DNA of 31,307 bases from a virus, in the IMG/VR virus record IMGVR_UViG_3300031226_000006, positions 1-31,307 of that record; one strand, given 5' to 3'. The notes under the pieces were generated by a model. The model was not told the origin of the DNA, ran no database searches, and was given only the letters and a program-made list of their open reading frames with translations. Shown here one piece after another: positions 12,482 to 20,629 of this stretch (position 1 is its first letter; each line of letters opens with the position of its first letter). A program made the translations under genes and the position numbers.

Positions 12482-12632
12482 CTTTGATAACCTGCTCACA
12501 GTCTTCCAGCCCCTTGATGATCGCCCTGCTTTCCCCGATCTCGATCCATTTCTGTTGTTCCGAATACGAAACAAACCACCTCAGGAGACCGAGGATCGCA
12601 GAGACAATACTCAGGATGGTGGCAAGGGACAT
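12390..12632 (-). CDS. Rz: i-spanin (Rz-like), 80 aa
   Basis: The N-terminal hydrophobic segment (about residues 3-22, LATILSIVSAILGLLRWFV) is a single membrane anchor. A charged helical region follows with coiled-coil character (QKWIEIGESRAIIKGLEDCEQVIKDARAARQAV), the expected periplasmic part of an inner-membrane spanin. The start shares a base with the holin stop (TAATG). The 3' 92 bases overlap the o-spanin reading frame. Size and position after endolysin and holin fit well. The sequence is not specific on its own, and the call rests on the overlapping lipoprotein partner. Confidence 0.85.
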   Translation of the reverse strand: MSLATILSIVSAILGLLRWFVSYSEQQKWIEIGESRAIIKGLEDCEQVIKDARAARQAVRDQHIRDPDSIMHDDKFKRPD

Positions 12633-12898
12633 TACTTGCTGACGTTCTCAGGCGCGGCCATGGTAGACGGCGCGGACGGCTCAAGCTTGATCGACTGCAC
12701 CTCGGGAAGCGCCGCTGCAGAAGCAACCATGTTGGTCGGCGTCTTGTTGATAATTGCCCAGACGGCGCCGCCGATCGTGATGACCGCACCAACAAGGCCG
12801 GTCATTGTTTCAGCGCTGACCCAGCCCTTCGCCACGATGAAGCCACCGCCGAACGTGAGGATGTGACGCAAGATGCTGCTGATCTGTTCCCAATTCAT
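12632..12898 (-). CDS. two-helix holin, 88 aa
   Basis: The product MNWEQISSILRHILTFGGGFIVAKGWVSAETMTGLVGAVITIGGAVWAIINKT... has two hydrophobic segments (about residues 11-25 and 33-50) with a short loop, a class II-type holin topology. The pattern '...GG..VAKGW..A...T..VGA..T..G..WA...KT...M.A.AAALPEV' is familiar from small holins of phages of Alphaproteobacteria (Pam3 gp34-like), from memory. A GGAG lies seven bases before the ATG. It sits between endolysin and spanin genes. Predicted role: timed permeabilisation of the inner membrane to release the endolysin. Confidence 0.82.
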   Translation of the reverse strand: MNWEQISSILRHILTFGGGFIVAKGWVSAETMTGLVGAVITIGGAVWAIINKTPTNMVASAAALPEVQSIKLEPSAPSTMAAPENVSK

Positions 12899-12928
12899 TT
12901 CAAGTCTCCAGTTAAATGCCTGATGCCG

Positions 12929-13606
12929 TCAGGCGGCGGTTTTGTTTATTGCGTCCCACACTTGAGGTCCGGCTATCCCATCGGGCGTCAGATCATGCGC
13001 CGTCTGAAACGCCTTCAGTGCCTTCTCGGTATCAGCTCCAAACCAGCCATCGATCTGCGCACCCTTCAGGCCTACGCCGGCCTGTAGCTTCTTCACTAGC
13101 TCGCCGCGGGCTTTGATCCGCAGCGTAATCGGAGGCGGAACGTAGCTGTTAGCCTCTGGCGCATTCGCCGCGGCTTCAGCGACAAGGCCGCTCAGGTTCC
13201 ACTGCTTCGGATTGTCAAACTCGGCTTCGTCCTCCGTCACCGAAACATGCGTATGATGGTTATGCGGGTTCTTCCCGCTGTATGGCCGCCACTGCCATGC
13301 ACTCGGGCCGCTCTTGCCGGAAGCAATCTTCCGGTTGCTGATGATGTAGCGAACGCGAGGATCCTTGTTCTTCAGCATCATCTCGGCAAAGGCGTAGGCA
13401 TCGAAGCCGGTTTCCGGCGCGTGCGTGAAATCGAACGCCCGCACCACGCCCTGCCCCTTCACGATGATGTACGGGTTGTGGTCGCTCGATCGCGAGGCGT
13501 GCGAGGCATCTCCAATTCCACCGTCAGAATCCTTCCGCCGGTGCGGGTTTTCAGCGTTCACCTGGTCAAGAAGCGTCTTGATCGACTTCGCAAGCCGCCA
13601 TGCCAT
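12929..13606 (-). CDS. endolysin: M15-like peptidase domain plus peptidoglycan-binding domain, 225 aa
   Basis: Residues about 30-125 carry the zinc-peptidase pattern of M15-like endolysins: SDHNP (His43), AFDFTH (Asp59) and HNHHTHVSV (His115-His120). These are the expected metal ligands and catalytic acid. Residues about 165-222 (VKKLQAGVGLKGAQIDGWFGADTEKALKAFQTAHDL) are a PG_binding_1-type cell-wall-binding domain. No signal peptide is present, so export depends on the holin. The ATG at 13606 follows a GGAG at eight bases. The frame also offers a TTG two codons upstream. The enzyme should cleave the peptide stem of peptidoglycan. Confidence 0.9.
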   Translation of the reverse strand: MAWRLAKSIKTLLDQVNAENPHRRKDSDGGIGDASHASRSSDHNPYIIVKGQGVVRAFDFTHAPETGFDAYAFAEMMLKNKDPRVRYIISNRKIASGKSGPSAWQWRPYSGKNPHNHHTHVSVTEDEAEFDNPKQWNLSGLVAEAAANAPEANSYVPPPITLRIKARGELVKKLQAGVGLKGAQIDGWFGADTEKALKAFQTAHDLTPDGIAGPQVWDAINKTAA

Positions 13607-13647
13607 TTCCAATTCTCCAATGTTTCAAGTCACTTACGCAACCGCAG

Positions 13648-13669
13648 ATATGCCTGTTGATGGGCATAT
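13648..13669. other. inverted repeat between endolysin and the divergent plus-strand mini-genes
   Basis: ATATGCC (13648-13654) and GGCATAT (13663-13669) form a perfect 7-bp stem with an 8-base loop in the 125-base gap between divergent genes. An outer CAGAT/ATCTG pair can extend it with a 3-base bulge. No T-run follows on either strand, so it looks more like an operator or RNA structure than a terminator. Confidence 0.35.
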
Positions 13670-13731
13670 GATCTGACGTTGATCGCGATCTAGTTGTAGT
13701 GTTAGAAGGGCACCCCGAACTGAGGTGCTTA

Positions 13732-13860
13732 ATGGCTAAGTGGATCGCATGCGCGGCAGCAATTCTGATTACGCTTGCCGCGATGTATTTTTCGGAGGGC
13801 CCGCCCATCCTGCCCGGTCAAGGCATCGCACCGATCGAAAGATTCTATGCAACCGTTTGA
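13732..13860 (+). CDS. 42-aa small membrane or exported peptide
   Basis: The sequence MAKWIACAAAILITLAAMYFSEGPPILPGQG... has a short basic N-terminus, one hydrophobic segment (about residues 4-20) and a polar tail, so it is either a single-pass membrane protein or has a signal peptide. A GAGG seven bases upstream supports the ATG. Its 3' end overlaps the next plus-strand mini-gene by 14 bases in another frame. It lies opposite the surrounding minus-strand genes, between endolysin and tail fibre. Function unknown. Confidence 0.5.
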   Translation: MAKWIACAAAILITLAAMYFSEGPPILPGQGIAPIERFYATV

Positions 13861-13969
13861 CGAGGAAAACGCCACTGAAGAGCAGCGCCGATACGCATCT
13901 ACGCCGATCGCGGCCTATACGATCGCAGCTCTCATGCTGTTAGGATTGGTTATCACCCTATTGACTTAA
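13847..13969 (+). CDS. 40-aa small membrane protein
   Basis: The sequence MQPFDEENATEEQRRYASTPIAAYTIAALMLLGLVITLLT has an acidic head and a hydrophobic C-terminal helix (about residues 21-40), a tail-anchored type layout. A GAAAG 5-9 bases upstream of the ATG could act as RBS, and translation may be coupled to the overlapping 42-aa gene. Its TAA (13967-13969) shares two bases with the TAA of the opposing tail-fibre gene (13966-13968) in the palindrome TTAA. It ends exactly where the fibre gene ends, a tight tail-to-tail junction. Function unknown. Confidence 0.5.
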   Translation: MQPFDEENATEEQRRYASTPIAAYTIAALMLLGLVITLLT

Positions 13970-15006
13970 GAGATACGCACTGCCCACAAGGCGCCGTAGG
14001 CTGCCGCCGTCCCTCCTGTGAAATCCGCGGTTATGACGGCAAAGATCGTTGTCGGCGTCGTGATCATGTATGGGATCCATGGATAAGGTACGATCCATCC
14101 ATTCGATTGGTTGGATGTCAGATGCATCGCCACGGTGCTGCCATTGCCAGGCGATGTCTGAATGGAGGTAGATCCGGTCGCGTTATGATCAGCATGCATA
14201 TGCGTGAACACTGGAGACCCACTTGTCCCGAGCACTCCGACATTTCCTCCGAGAAACCAGCACCCGATCGGAAGAGCGAGCTGATTCCAGACGCTGCTAC
14301 TCCCGCCGGTGGATATGGCATATGCCCCCGCGATCGTTACGATCGAGCTTTTCGTTTCACCTATGTACCCGGCAGACGCCGCAATACCTGCCCTGCCCTC
14401 AACCGCAATGCCGCCGCCACCCGATCGCGATAGCGCGCCAGTCGTATCCGCAATCAATAGCGGCGAGTTCTGCCCGAGCTTGCCCGTCGTGGTATCGAAC
14501 CGAACTGCAGCATTGTCCGTTGCTGAAGCGGGACCGATGATGGCATTTACCGCGGATCCGGCAGCGGCAGCAGCAGCAACGGCTGATACGTTGGCAGCAG
14601 CCGCAGAAGCAGCTGCGGCAGCGACGGCCGCCGAAGTCACGGCTGTGATATTCAACGAGAGATATAAAACGAACGTGATACTATCCGTTCCGATATCCGG
14701 CTGATCGGAAATAATTGACCAGACGTTTCCGGCCTGCGTTCCCTCCTGAACATAGATCATCATCCCGGCGCGGATCGTGCGCGAGGAGGCAGCATCGGGG
14801 GCACGCTTCCACGCGCCCACCGATGCCGTATAGATCCCGTTAGCTGTAGCAGCCGTCTGGTTCTTGACGAGAACCCGATCGCCGGCAACGGTCACCACCC
14901 CGTCAACTGTCAGCAATCCAGACAGTGACAGGTTAGCAGTCGATGCCAGGCGAACCGGCTCTTTGTCGCCTGCGAGCAGACGAACAGCGGCAGTTTCACG
15001 AGCCAT
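13966..15006 (-). CDS. tail fibre protein, 346 aa
   Basis: Residues about 10-110 match a module common at the start of phage tail fibres: VRLASTANLSLSGLLTVDGVVTVAGDRVLVKNQTAATANGIYTAS, then GAWKRAPDA. An Ala-rich stretch of about 45 residues (TSAAVAAAAASAAAANVSAV...) follows, likely a helical coiled shaft. Next come a trimeric-fibre-like linker (ATDNAAVRFDTTTGKLGQNSP) and a beta-rich C-terminal head ending ALWAVRIS. An AGGA eight bases upstream supports the start. It is a probable receptor-binding or side-fibre protein. It lies upstream of the endolysin gene, apart from the main adhesin block. Confidence 0.85.
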   Translation of the reverse strand: MARETAAVRLLAGDKEPVRLASTANLSLSGLLTVDGVVTVAGDRVLVKNQTAATANGIYTASVGAWKRAPDAASSRTIRAGMMIYVQEGTQAGNVWSIISDQPDIGTDSITFVLYLSLNITAVTSAAVAAAAASAAAANVSAVAAAAAAGSAVNAIIGPASATDNAAVRFDTTTGKLGQNSPLLIADTTGALSRSGGGGIAVEGRAGIAASAGYIGETKSSIVTIAGAYAISTGGSSSVWNQLALPIGCWFLGGNVGVLGTSGSPVFTHMHADHNATGSTSIQTSPGNGSTVAMHLTSNQSNGWIVPYPWIPYMITTPTTIFAVITADFTGGTAAAYGALWAVRIS

Positions 15007-15017
15007 TGATGTTATCC

Positions 15018-15524
15018 TTAGACCGCGGCGATCGTCATGCCGACGTCCTGCCCGTTCAACAATGTCGCGTTGAACATGCAGGATAGGTCAGTAATGGTGC
15101 CGGTCTTGACCAGCGTGACCTGGATGTCGATCGTCTGCGTCACGCCGACCGCGCCGGTTGCCGCAGATACGCTGTAGGCCAGCGTCAGCGTACCGCCAGA
15201 GGCCGCGGTCGCGATCTGCGCCAGCGCAAGCGTTGCGGCAACACCAACCACCGTTGCCCCGGTCTGCCGGGCCAGCGCGATAAAGCCCGAAGCGACGCGG
15301 GTGGATTCGCTGGCGTCTGTACCGGCGCCGAGCCAAGCGACCAGATCGATTTTGATACCGGCGTTCAGCATCCCGTTGGGGACCGTCACGCGGATGATGG
15401 AGGTGGCGGTATTGTCAGCGATTGCGGTTTTAAGACCGACAAGCTGGGAAACGTTGCCTGCATAACCGGGCCTGTTGCCCTTCTCAACACCGCTAGAGCG
15501 GTTGCGACCGAATTGACGTGCCAT
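15018..15524 (-). CDS. virion-associated protein, 168 aa
   Basis: A strong GAGGAG SD precedes the ATG. After a basic head (MARQFGRNRSSGVEKGNRPGYAG), the rest is beta-rich: residues about 28-168 contain regularly spaced strands (TSIIRVTVPNGMLNAGIKIDLVAWLG, GGTLTLAYSVSAATGAVGVTQTIDIQVTLV). This composition is typical of small phage decoration or tail-associated proteins. It is the first gene after the terminator at 15587-15609 and precedes the tail-fibre gene by 11 bases. No enzymatic motif. A structural role is inferred. Confidence 0.65.
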   Translation of the reverse strand: MARQFGRNRSSGVEKGNRPGYAGNVSQLVGLKTAIADNTATSIIRVTVPNGMLNAGIKIDLVAWLGAGTDASESTRVASGFIALARQTGATVVGVAATLALAQIATAASGGTLTLAYSVSAATGAVGVTQTIDIQVTLVKTGTITDLSCMFNATLLNGQDVGMTIAAV

Positions 15525-15586
15525 TCATTTTCTCCTCAGGAGCCGCCTCTTGGACGGGATTGCGGGCAGCCGGCCCGTGCGGTAAT

Positions 15587-15609
15587 AAAAAACCCGCCGG
15601 GAGGGCGGG
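15587..15609 (-). terminator. rho-independent terminator after the ejection-protein operon
   Basis: Read on the minus strand, CCCGCC pairs with GGCGGG (6-bp GC stem, 5-base loop, 15593-15609) and is followed by six T residues (15592-15587), then ATTACC. This is a textbook intrinsic terminator placed 170 bases after the end of the 1616-residue gene. On the plus strand the same bases form the leader and SD of the 62-residue gene starting at 15610. Confidence 0.8.
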
Positions 15610-15798
15610 ATGAACAAACACGCAAAACTAGCGATTTTACTTTGTGCAGCGTGGTTCGTTGTTGACCTGACGCTGTTTGTTACGGGCGGGTTCAGCGGTG
15701 ATGAGATCGCTGCCTTTTGGGCCTACCTTTTTGCGGGCTTCGCCCTGATCAATTTGAGTATTTGGGGCTATCGTTGGTTTACTGCTGCTGCGGATTGA
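15610..15798 (+). CDS. small two-helix membrane protein, 62 aa, counter-oriented
   Basis: The product MNKHAKLAILLCAAWFVVDLTLFVTGG...AYLFAGFALINLSIWGYRWFTAAAD has two hydrophobic segments (about residues 6-26 and 36-54). Positive charges at the N-terminus would favour a cytoplasmic start. GGGAGG lies about five bases upstream within a hairpin. The 3' end overlaps the 3' end of the opposing 1616-residue gene by 20 bases. It sits at the terminator between two minus-strand transcription units. It could be a holin-like, exclusion or moron-type protein; the sequence does not decide. Confidence 0.6.
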   Translation: MNKHAKLAILLCAAWFVVDLTLFVTGGFSGDEIAAFWAYLFAGFALINLSIWGYRWFTAAAD

Positions 15799-18700
15799 CG
15801 ACGTAGCGGAGCATTTGCCGCATACCGATGTAACTATTGAACGGCAGAAGCCGCTCGGCCGCGTTCTTGTCCGCCTGAGTTATATCGTCGCCCTTTGCAA
15901 ACTTGCTCCCGAGAAACCCAACCGTGCCGACGTCGCCGATCGTTCCGAACGTTGGGCCAAGTATCGCACCAGCCAAGTTTCGGTTCTGGTTCTTCTGAGA
16001 TCCAGCCGCACCCTTATCGAAAATCTTGAGCGGCGCCTTGATGGGATTCAAACCCGTCGCCTTCTCAGCCATGTTCGAAAGCTCCATCGGCACAGCGAAC
16101 ACGCCAGCCCGGTCGAGACCTTCCGAAATCCACCAGCCAGGATTTTCGCCAATGTCCTGAAGCTTCTCGGTTCTGTTACCCGAGATCGCCTTCAGCCACG
16201 TTGCCATGATGCCGATTGTGGACATGGCCACCATACCGCCGACAAACCGCGCAGGCCCTTCCTGGAGACCGCGCAACAGCACCCGCTGATGAGAGGCAAG
16301 CGCAAACGATTTGAACTGGAGCACCGCGCGCCCCGTCGGGGAATTGGCGAACAGCGGCGTATCTGCAACGCCTTTCGTCGTGATGATCGAGTCGACGTCC
16401 TTGTTCATCGCGGCCTGGTAATGCCGCAGCGCAACCTGATCCGTCCACTTCTCTTGATTGGCGACCCGCACCTTCTCGACCGTCTCGCCATGTTCGGCGA
16501 ACTGCTTGGCTATGCGTTCCGCCATGCTTTGATCGATGCCGAGATAGGCCAGATATGCGCGTTCCTTTTCGGCGACTTTGCCGTACATTTCCACGCCGCG
16601 CAGAATGCGGTTCTGCGTCAGCACAGCAGCGATCGATTTTTGCATGTCAGTGAGAAGGGCTATCCCGTTCCACTTTGATGCGAAGTTCGTCATGTTGGCC
16701 AGAAACGCTTCCATCGGCCCGCGCGCCGCGTGGGGGTCAGTGACCTCGGAAAGCGTGGCAAGCCTCGTCTGCAGAATACATTCGGTCACGTTGCCCGCGA
16801 GCTGCGCTTCCTGGACCGATAGCCGAATACCTTTCAGGTTGGTCAGCGTCTGGCCCAGCGTTTCCATGTAGGGCAACAGCCCATGCACCATTGCCGGCCG
16901 CACGGTTTCCGACAGAGACGCAACCGCGACCTCGCCCATGGACCGCAGATAGTTGAAGTTGTTCACCATCCGGACAGCCTTGGAATAGCTTTGTGACCAC
17001 TGCGGCCCCTGCGAGAGATTGTCCCGCAGCGTGTCTCGCATAGCCTCAAGATCGCCAACGTCGCTATCTTCGCGCTTCTTGAGCGCAAGCAATTGTTTCT
17101 CGACCTCGGCTGGAGATAGCCGGGCCTTTGGATCGGTCAGGTTTGCCTTAGCTGAAACCTCGGCGCGTAGATTGGCGTAGTCCTCTTTGATCTTGTTGAA
17201 CTGATCGAGCATATCGACCGAGCCATATTTCCGGGCAATCTCGACGTCGGCACCCATCACGCGCGTATAGCGCCGCGCGACCTCCTCGACATTGTGCTCT
17301 AGGTAATCCTCGACACCGCGACCATTGGCCGAACGGAACAGATCCTCGATATCGAACGTGCGCTCTTTCATCGGGCCGCGCGCTTTGATCGTGATGAAAT
17401 CGTTGCGCACCCCGCCGCCATTTCGGCCGGTCAACGTGTTGAAAACCTCATCAGCAATCCCGCGGCCGAGTTCCTGCGGATCGCCAACAAACCTGGATTC
17501 GCGATCGGCCCGGATATCGGCCTCCCGCTCGGTCAGCTTGTCCTTCAGGATAGCCGCCTTGCGGTCTGCTTCCGCATCCATCGCCTTATAGACCCGCTCG
17601 ACCGCGCCCTTCATCTCTTCCGAAGTCGAGAAGCGCGGCGCCTTGCCATCGGCCCCGACACCCGCACGAGCCAGATCCGCTTCCAGTTGAGCAACGAGTT
17701 CAGTAAGCTTGAAAGCATCCTCGTCGCCATGTTTCAGCACAGCGCGGATTTTATGGAAGTCATCGTTCAGCGCTTCTACGAAATGATCAATCGAGGGCCG
17801 TTGGCTGCTCTCCGGGAAATAGCCGTTCTCCCATGCGTGCCGCGCCATGTCATCTAGCGTCCATCCGCCGTTGGCATTCATCGCCGTGCGGCGTTCCTTG
17901 CGGACCAGACCAGGCCTGGCCTTGTTCGTGATACCGCGGTGCGCAAGCTCGCTGGCATCGTCGACCAGCCCGCCCTGCTTCAGCACGAACTGCGAAAGCG
18001 TGTCGACGCCTTTGGGCTTGGGAGCGCCGCCCTGCACGATACGGAGCGCCTGGCGGATATCGCCCTCGGTCATTTCCGAAGTGTCGGCGACGTCCAGCCG
18101 CTGCTTCAGTTCCTCAGCGCGGCGAAGCTTCCCCATCTCGAGATCGGACAGTTCGCGCCGGATTGGCTCAAGCCGCCGCTCGGAACCCTTGTCAAACTGC
18201 TCGGCCCATTTGGGGGCGTTCTGGGCTACCCAGTCCGAAACCATCCCCTTGAACCCCTGCTCATCGGCCGAGATTTTTTTGCTGTTCCAGAGCCGGCTGA
18301 AGTATGACGGCGCGGTAGTTTGGGCCACGTCCGGAGGCAGAATGCCGACCTCTTTCGCAGCCTTGAACAGAGGATCGATCACCCTAGCGCGGTATTCCTG
18401 AGCCGCCTTCTGCACGGCGGGATCAGGGTCTGTATCGTTTCGGCGCATGGCCTTGCCGACGGCTTCATTGAATTCGCCCGCATCCATCAGGCCGCCGGCC
18501 TTGCGATGCTCGATCAAGGCCTCATTTCCTATCTCGATCGCCTTTGTGAGCCCGCCCCTATAGGCCTTCATGAAGGTTTCGGCACCGACAGATGACGCCA
18601 CGTTAGCGGTCCTGCCTACCTCGGCACCTTCCTCATTCGTTATCACGCGCTCGAAATTCTTCTGCAGGTACAAAGGATTTTCGACCAGATCGAGCATGAT

Positions 18701-20629
18701 TTCGCGGTGCGCCGCGGAAGGGCTGTGCAGGGCCCGCAGGAGCGGGTTTAGCTTGGCGGTACTTGCAGCCACCCCGCGCGCCGCAGCGCCTGCAATGGTG
18801 TTGTCTGCCAGTTCTGTGGCACTGTTGGCGGCAGCGCCGACTGACTTGGCCCCGCCCGTAATCTCGCCCGCATCCCTTACCGCAATCTCGCGATCGGTCG
18901 CCAGCATCCGGTCCATTACGCCGCGGATATCGTCGTTGATTTTGACGTGATCCGGCCCGAGGTTCGTCAGGCTCTTATAGATTTCGGTCAGCCACTTCTT
19001 GAAGGACTCGAAAGCATTGGCGAGCGCAGTTGACGGGGCTTTGCCATCCCGCAGGTATTCCTCGAACCCGCGCGCCCATTGTTCATGGTGCTTTAATTCG
19101 ATCTTACTGGCGTCGCTAACCCCAAGCCATTTTGTGATCTGGTCTAGGTCTGACTTGATGCCAGCCGATTTGCTTGCGTCTCGCACCATTTCATTAAGCC
19201 AGAGATGCCCGGCTTCGTGCATGAATGTGGACTTGTTCGCACCCTTGAACAGGTCGATGACGGCTGAGTTGTCCTTGTAAACCGTGATTTTACCCTGCGG
19301 TTCAGCCTTTTCAGCCGCCTGGAAGAAGGTGCCGGACTCCATCGCCTTACGAAGCGAACCGTTTGCTGGAACCGTATATCCCTCATCAAGCGCGGCACTA
19401 GCGGCCTGCTCCTTCGTCTTGTACTCAGTATGCCCTGAAAAGCCGCGCTCATCAAAATACGTGACGCGCCACCCGTTGGGATTCTCTTGGCTGCGTGTTA
19501 CCGCCGCGGTCAATTTGTTGCGGCTGTTGCTACTGGCGAGCTCTATCCCGCCAGGTTCAGAGCCAAGCACTTTGGCCCAGTCGTCCTTGGCGCCACTGAG
19601 CTTAGACATCTGTTCGAAAGCCGCATCCGCAACAGATTTATCCGTGCGGAGATCTTCCATCATCTTATCAAGCGTCGCCTTTTCACGCGCGACAACTTCA
19701 GCAGACTGGTTGAACACTCCGACGCCTTCAGCCGTTCCGTTCTCCCCGCGTCGAATTTCAAGACCATCGCCACGGTAGACATCAAGCGGCGTAGCGCCCT
19801 CGCCAAGCCTCTCAGCCCGCGTGGCATAGCGCGCAGCAAACACCGAGGCATTCACCCGCGCCTCTTCATCGGCCATGCCAGTGGCCTTTAGCTGCGAAAA
19901 CACATCATCAAACACCGGCTTGGCATCGGAAGGAACGCGCACCCCAGCCAGATCATGGTCGAGGTTGGCAACGCCCTTTTGCCATTCCATCTTGGACAGA
20001 ACAGCCTGCCCGCCCGCGCCCAGCAGCCCGCCTAGGAACAGCGATGCGCCGATCGCCGTAGCGCTCTCGCCCGCCGTGCGCGTCTGCTCGGTTGATTGAA
20101 GAATGCTTTCTTGAACGGCAGTACCTACCGCAGCGGCAGATCCTACACGCGCAGCCGCCCCAGCTACCGCAATCCCGCCTTTCGCTCCCTTAACAAACGC
20201 CCCACCCGGCAAAAACGTGGTTGGGTCAAGTAAAGTAGCTACACCTCCAGTTACGAGACTGACATACCACGGCTGCGAATCTACCAGCTTTCGATCTTCG
20301 TTTTCGCGAGCAACATCCCTTTTGATGGCATCAAACTTTCTCGTATTCCGAGCCTCGGACAGCGCCTTGAAGTTCACCTCGTCCGGCGTACCCTTGATTT
20401 TATCCCACGGATTGAAGCCGGCCTCTGGCTGGTTATCAGTCCATTCCGAGTTGGAAGCCAGTTTTGCGCCAAAAATATTGGAACGACGCAGATCAGCAGC
20501 AAAGTTCCATGACGGCCTCTCGCCGGTATCCTCGAGATCGTTTGCCCCAGGCGTCACCGCAAAGCCCGTCGGCGTATCGATCCGCTTGGAAAGGTCGATC
20601 GGCTGGCCGTTATCTTCGAGGAACGGCAT
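15779..20629 (-). CDS. large internal virion (ejection) protein with HEAGH metallopeptidase motif, 1616 aa
   Basis: By position (third internal protein) and size this corresponds to T7 gp16 (about 1300 residues). The ATG at 20629 overlaps the previous TGA; a GTG one codon upstream is the alternative. The N-terminal 120 residues are polar. At about residues 115-215 there is a Gly/Ala-rich hydrophobic stretch (LVTGGVATLLDPTTFLPGG..., GASLFLGGLLGAGGQAVL). HEAGH at 471-475 with a downstream HEQWARGFEEYL (Glu516) forms an HExxH...E zinc-peptidase signature. Long charged helices follow (about 800-1250). Near the C-terminus (about 1430-1470) lies another hydrophobic segment. Expected role: ejection into the cell with DNA, helping span the envelope. 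No transglycosylase motif is apparent; that activity seems to reside in the previous gene. Confidence 0.85.
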   Translation of the reverse strand: MPFLEDNGQPIDLSKRIDTPTGFAVTPGANDLEDTGERPSWNFAADLRRSNIFGAKLASNSEWTDNQPEAGFNPWDKIKGTPDEVNFKALSEARNTRKFDAIKRDVARENEDRKLVDSQPWYVSLVTGGVATLLDPTTFLPGGAFVKGAKGGIAVAGAAARVGSAAAVGTAVQESILQSTEQTRTAGESATAIGASLFLGGLLGAGGQAVLSKMEWQKGVANLDHDLAGVRVPSDAKPVFDDVFSQLKATGMADEEARVNASVFAARYATRAERLGEGATPLDVYRGDGLEIRRGENGTAEGVGVFNQSAEVVAREKATLDKMMEDLRTDKSVADAAFEQMSKLSGAKDDWAKVLGSEPGGIELASSNSRNKLTAAVTRSQENPNGWRVTYFDERGFSGHTEYKTKEQAASAALDEGYTVPANGSLRKAMESGTFFQAAEKAEPQGKITVYKDNSAVIDLFKGANKSTFMHEAGHLWLNEMVRDASKSAGIKSDLDQITKWLGVSDASKIELKHHEQWARGFEEYLRDGKAPSTALANAFESFKKWLTEIYKSLTNLGPDHVKINDDIRGVMDRMLATDREIAVRDAGEITGGAKSVGAAANSATELADNTIAGAAARGVAASTAKLNPLLRALHSPSAAHREIMLDLVENPLYLQKNFERVITNEEGAEVGRTANVASSVGAETFMKAYRGGLTKAIEIGNEALIEHRKAGGLMDAGEFNEAVGKAMRRNDTDPDPAVQKAAQEYRARVIDPLFKAAKEVGILPPDVAQTTAPSYFSRLWNSKKISADEQGFKGMVSDWVAQNAPKWAEQFDKGSERRLEPIRRELSDLEMGKLRRAEELKQRLDVADTSEMTEGDIRQALRIVQGGAPKPKGVDTLSQFVLKQGGLVDDASELAHRGITNKARPGLVRKERRTAMNANGGWTLDDMARHAWENGYFPESSQRPSIDHFVEALNDDFHKIRAVLKHGDEDAFKLTELVAQLEADLARAGVGADGKAPRFSTSEEMKGAVERVYKAMDAEADRKAAILKDKLTEREADIRADRESRFVGDPQELGRGIADEVFNTLTGRNGGGVRNDFITIKARGPMKERTFDIEDLFRSANGRGVEDYLEHNVEEVARRYTRVMGADVEIARKYGSVDMLDQFNKIKEDYANLRAEVSAKANLTDPKARLSPAEVEKQLLALKKREDSDVGDLEAMRDTLRDNLSQGPQWSQSYSKAVRMVNNFNYLRSMGEVAVASLSETVRPAMVHGLLPYMETLGQTLTNLKGIRLSVQEAQLAGNVTECILQTRLATLSEVTDPHAARGPMEAFLANMTNFASKWNGIALLTDMQKSIAAVLTQNRILRGVEMYGKVAEKERAYLAYLGIDQSMAERIAKQFAEHGETVEKVRVANQEKWTDQVALRHYQAAMNKDVDSIITTKGVADTPLFANSPTGRAVLQFKSFALASHQRVLLRGLQEGPARFVGGMVAMSTIGIMATWLKAISGNRTEKLQDIGENPGWWISEGLDRAGVFAVPMELSNMAEKATGLNPIKAPLKIFDKGAAGSQKNQNRNLAGAILGPTFGTIGDVGTVGFLGSKFAKGDDITQADKNAAERLLPFNSYIGMRQMLRYVVNPQQQ

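Noticed and set aside
16030-16070. tRNA T-arm-like sequence (GGTTTGAATCCC on the minus strand)
   Set aside because: It lies inside the conserved C-terminal part of the 1616-residue gene and no acceptor or anticodon arms can be paired around it.
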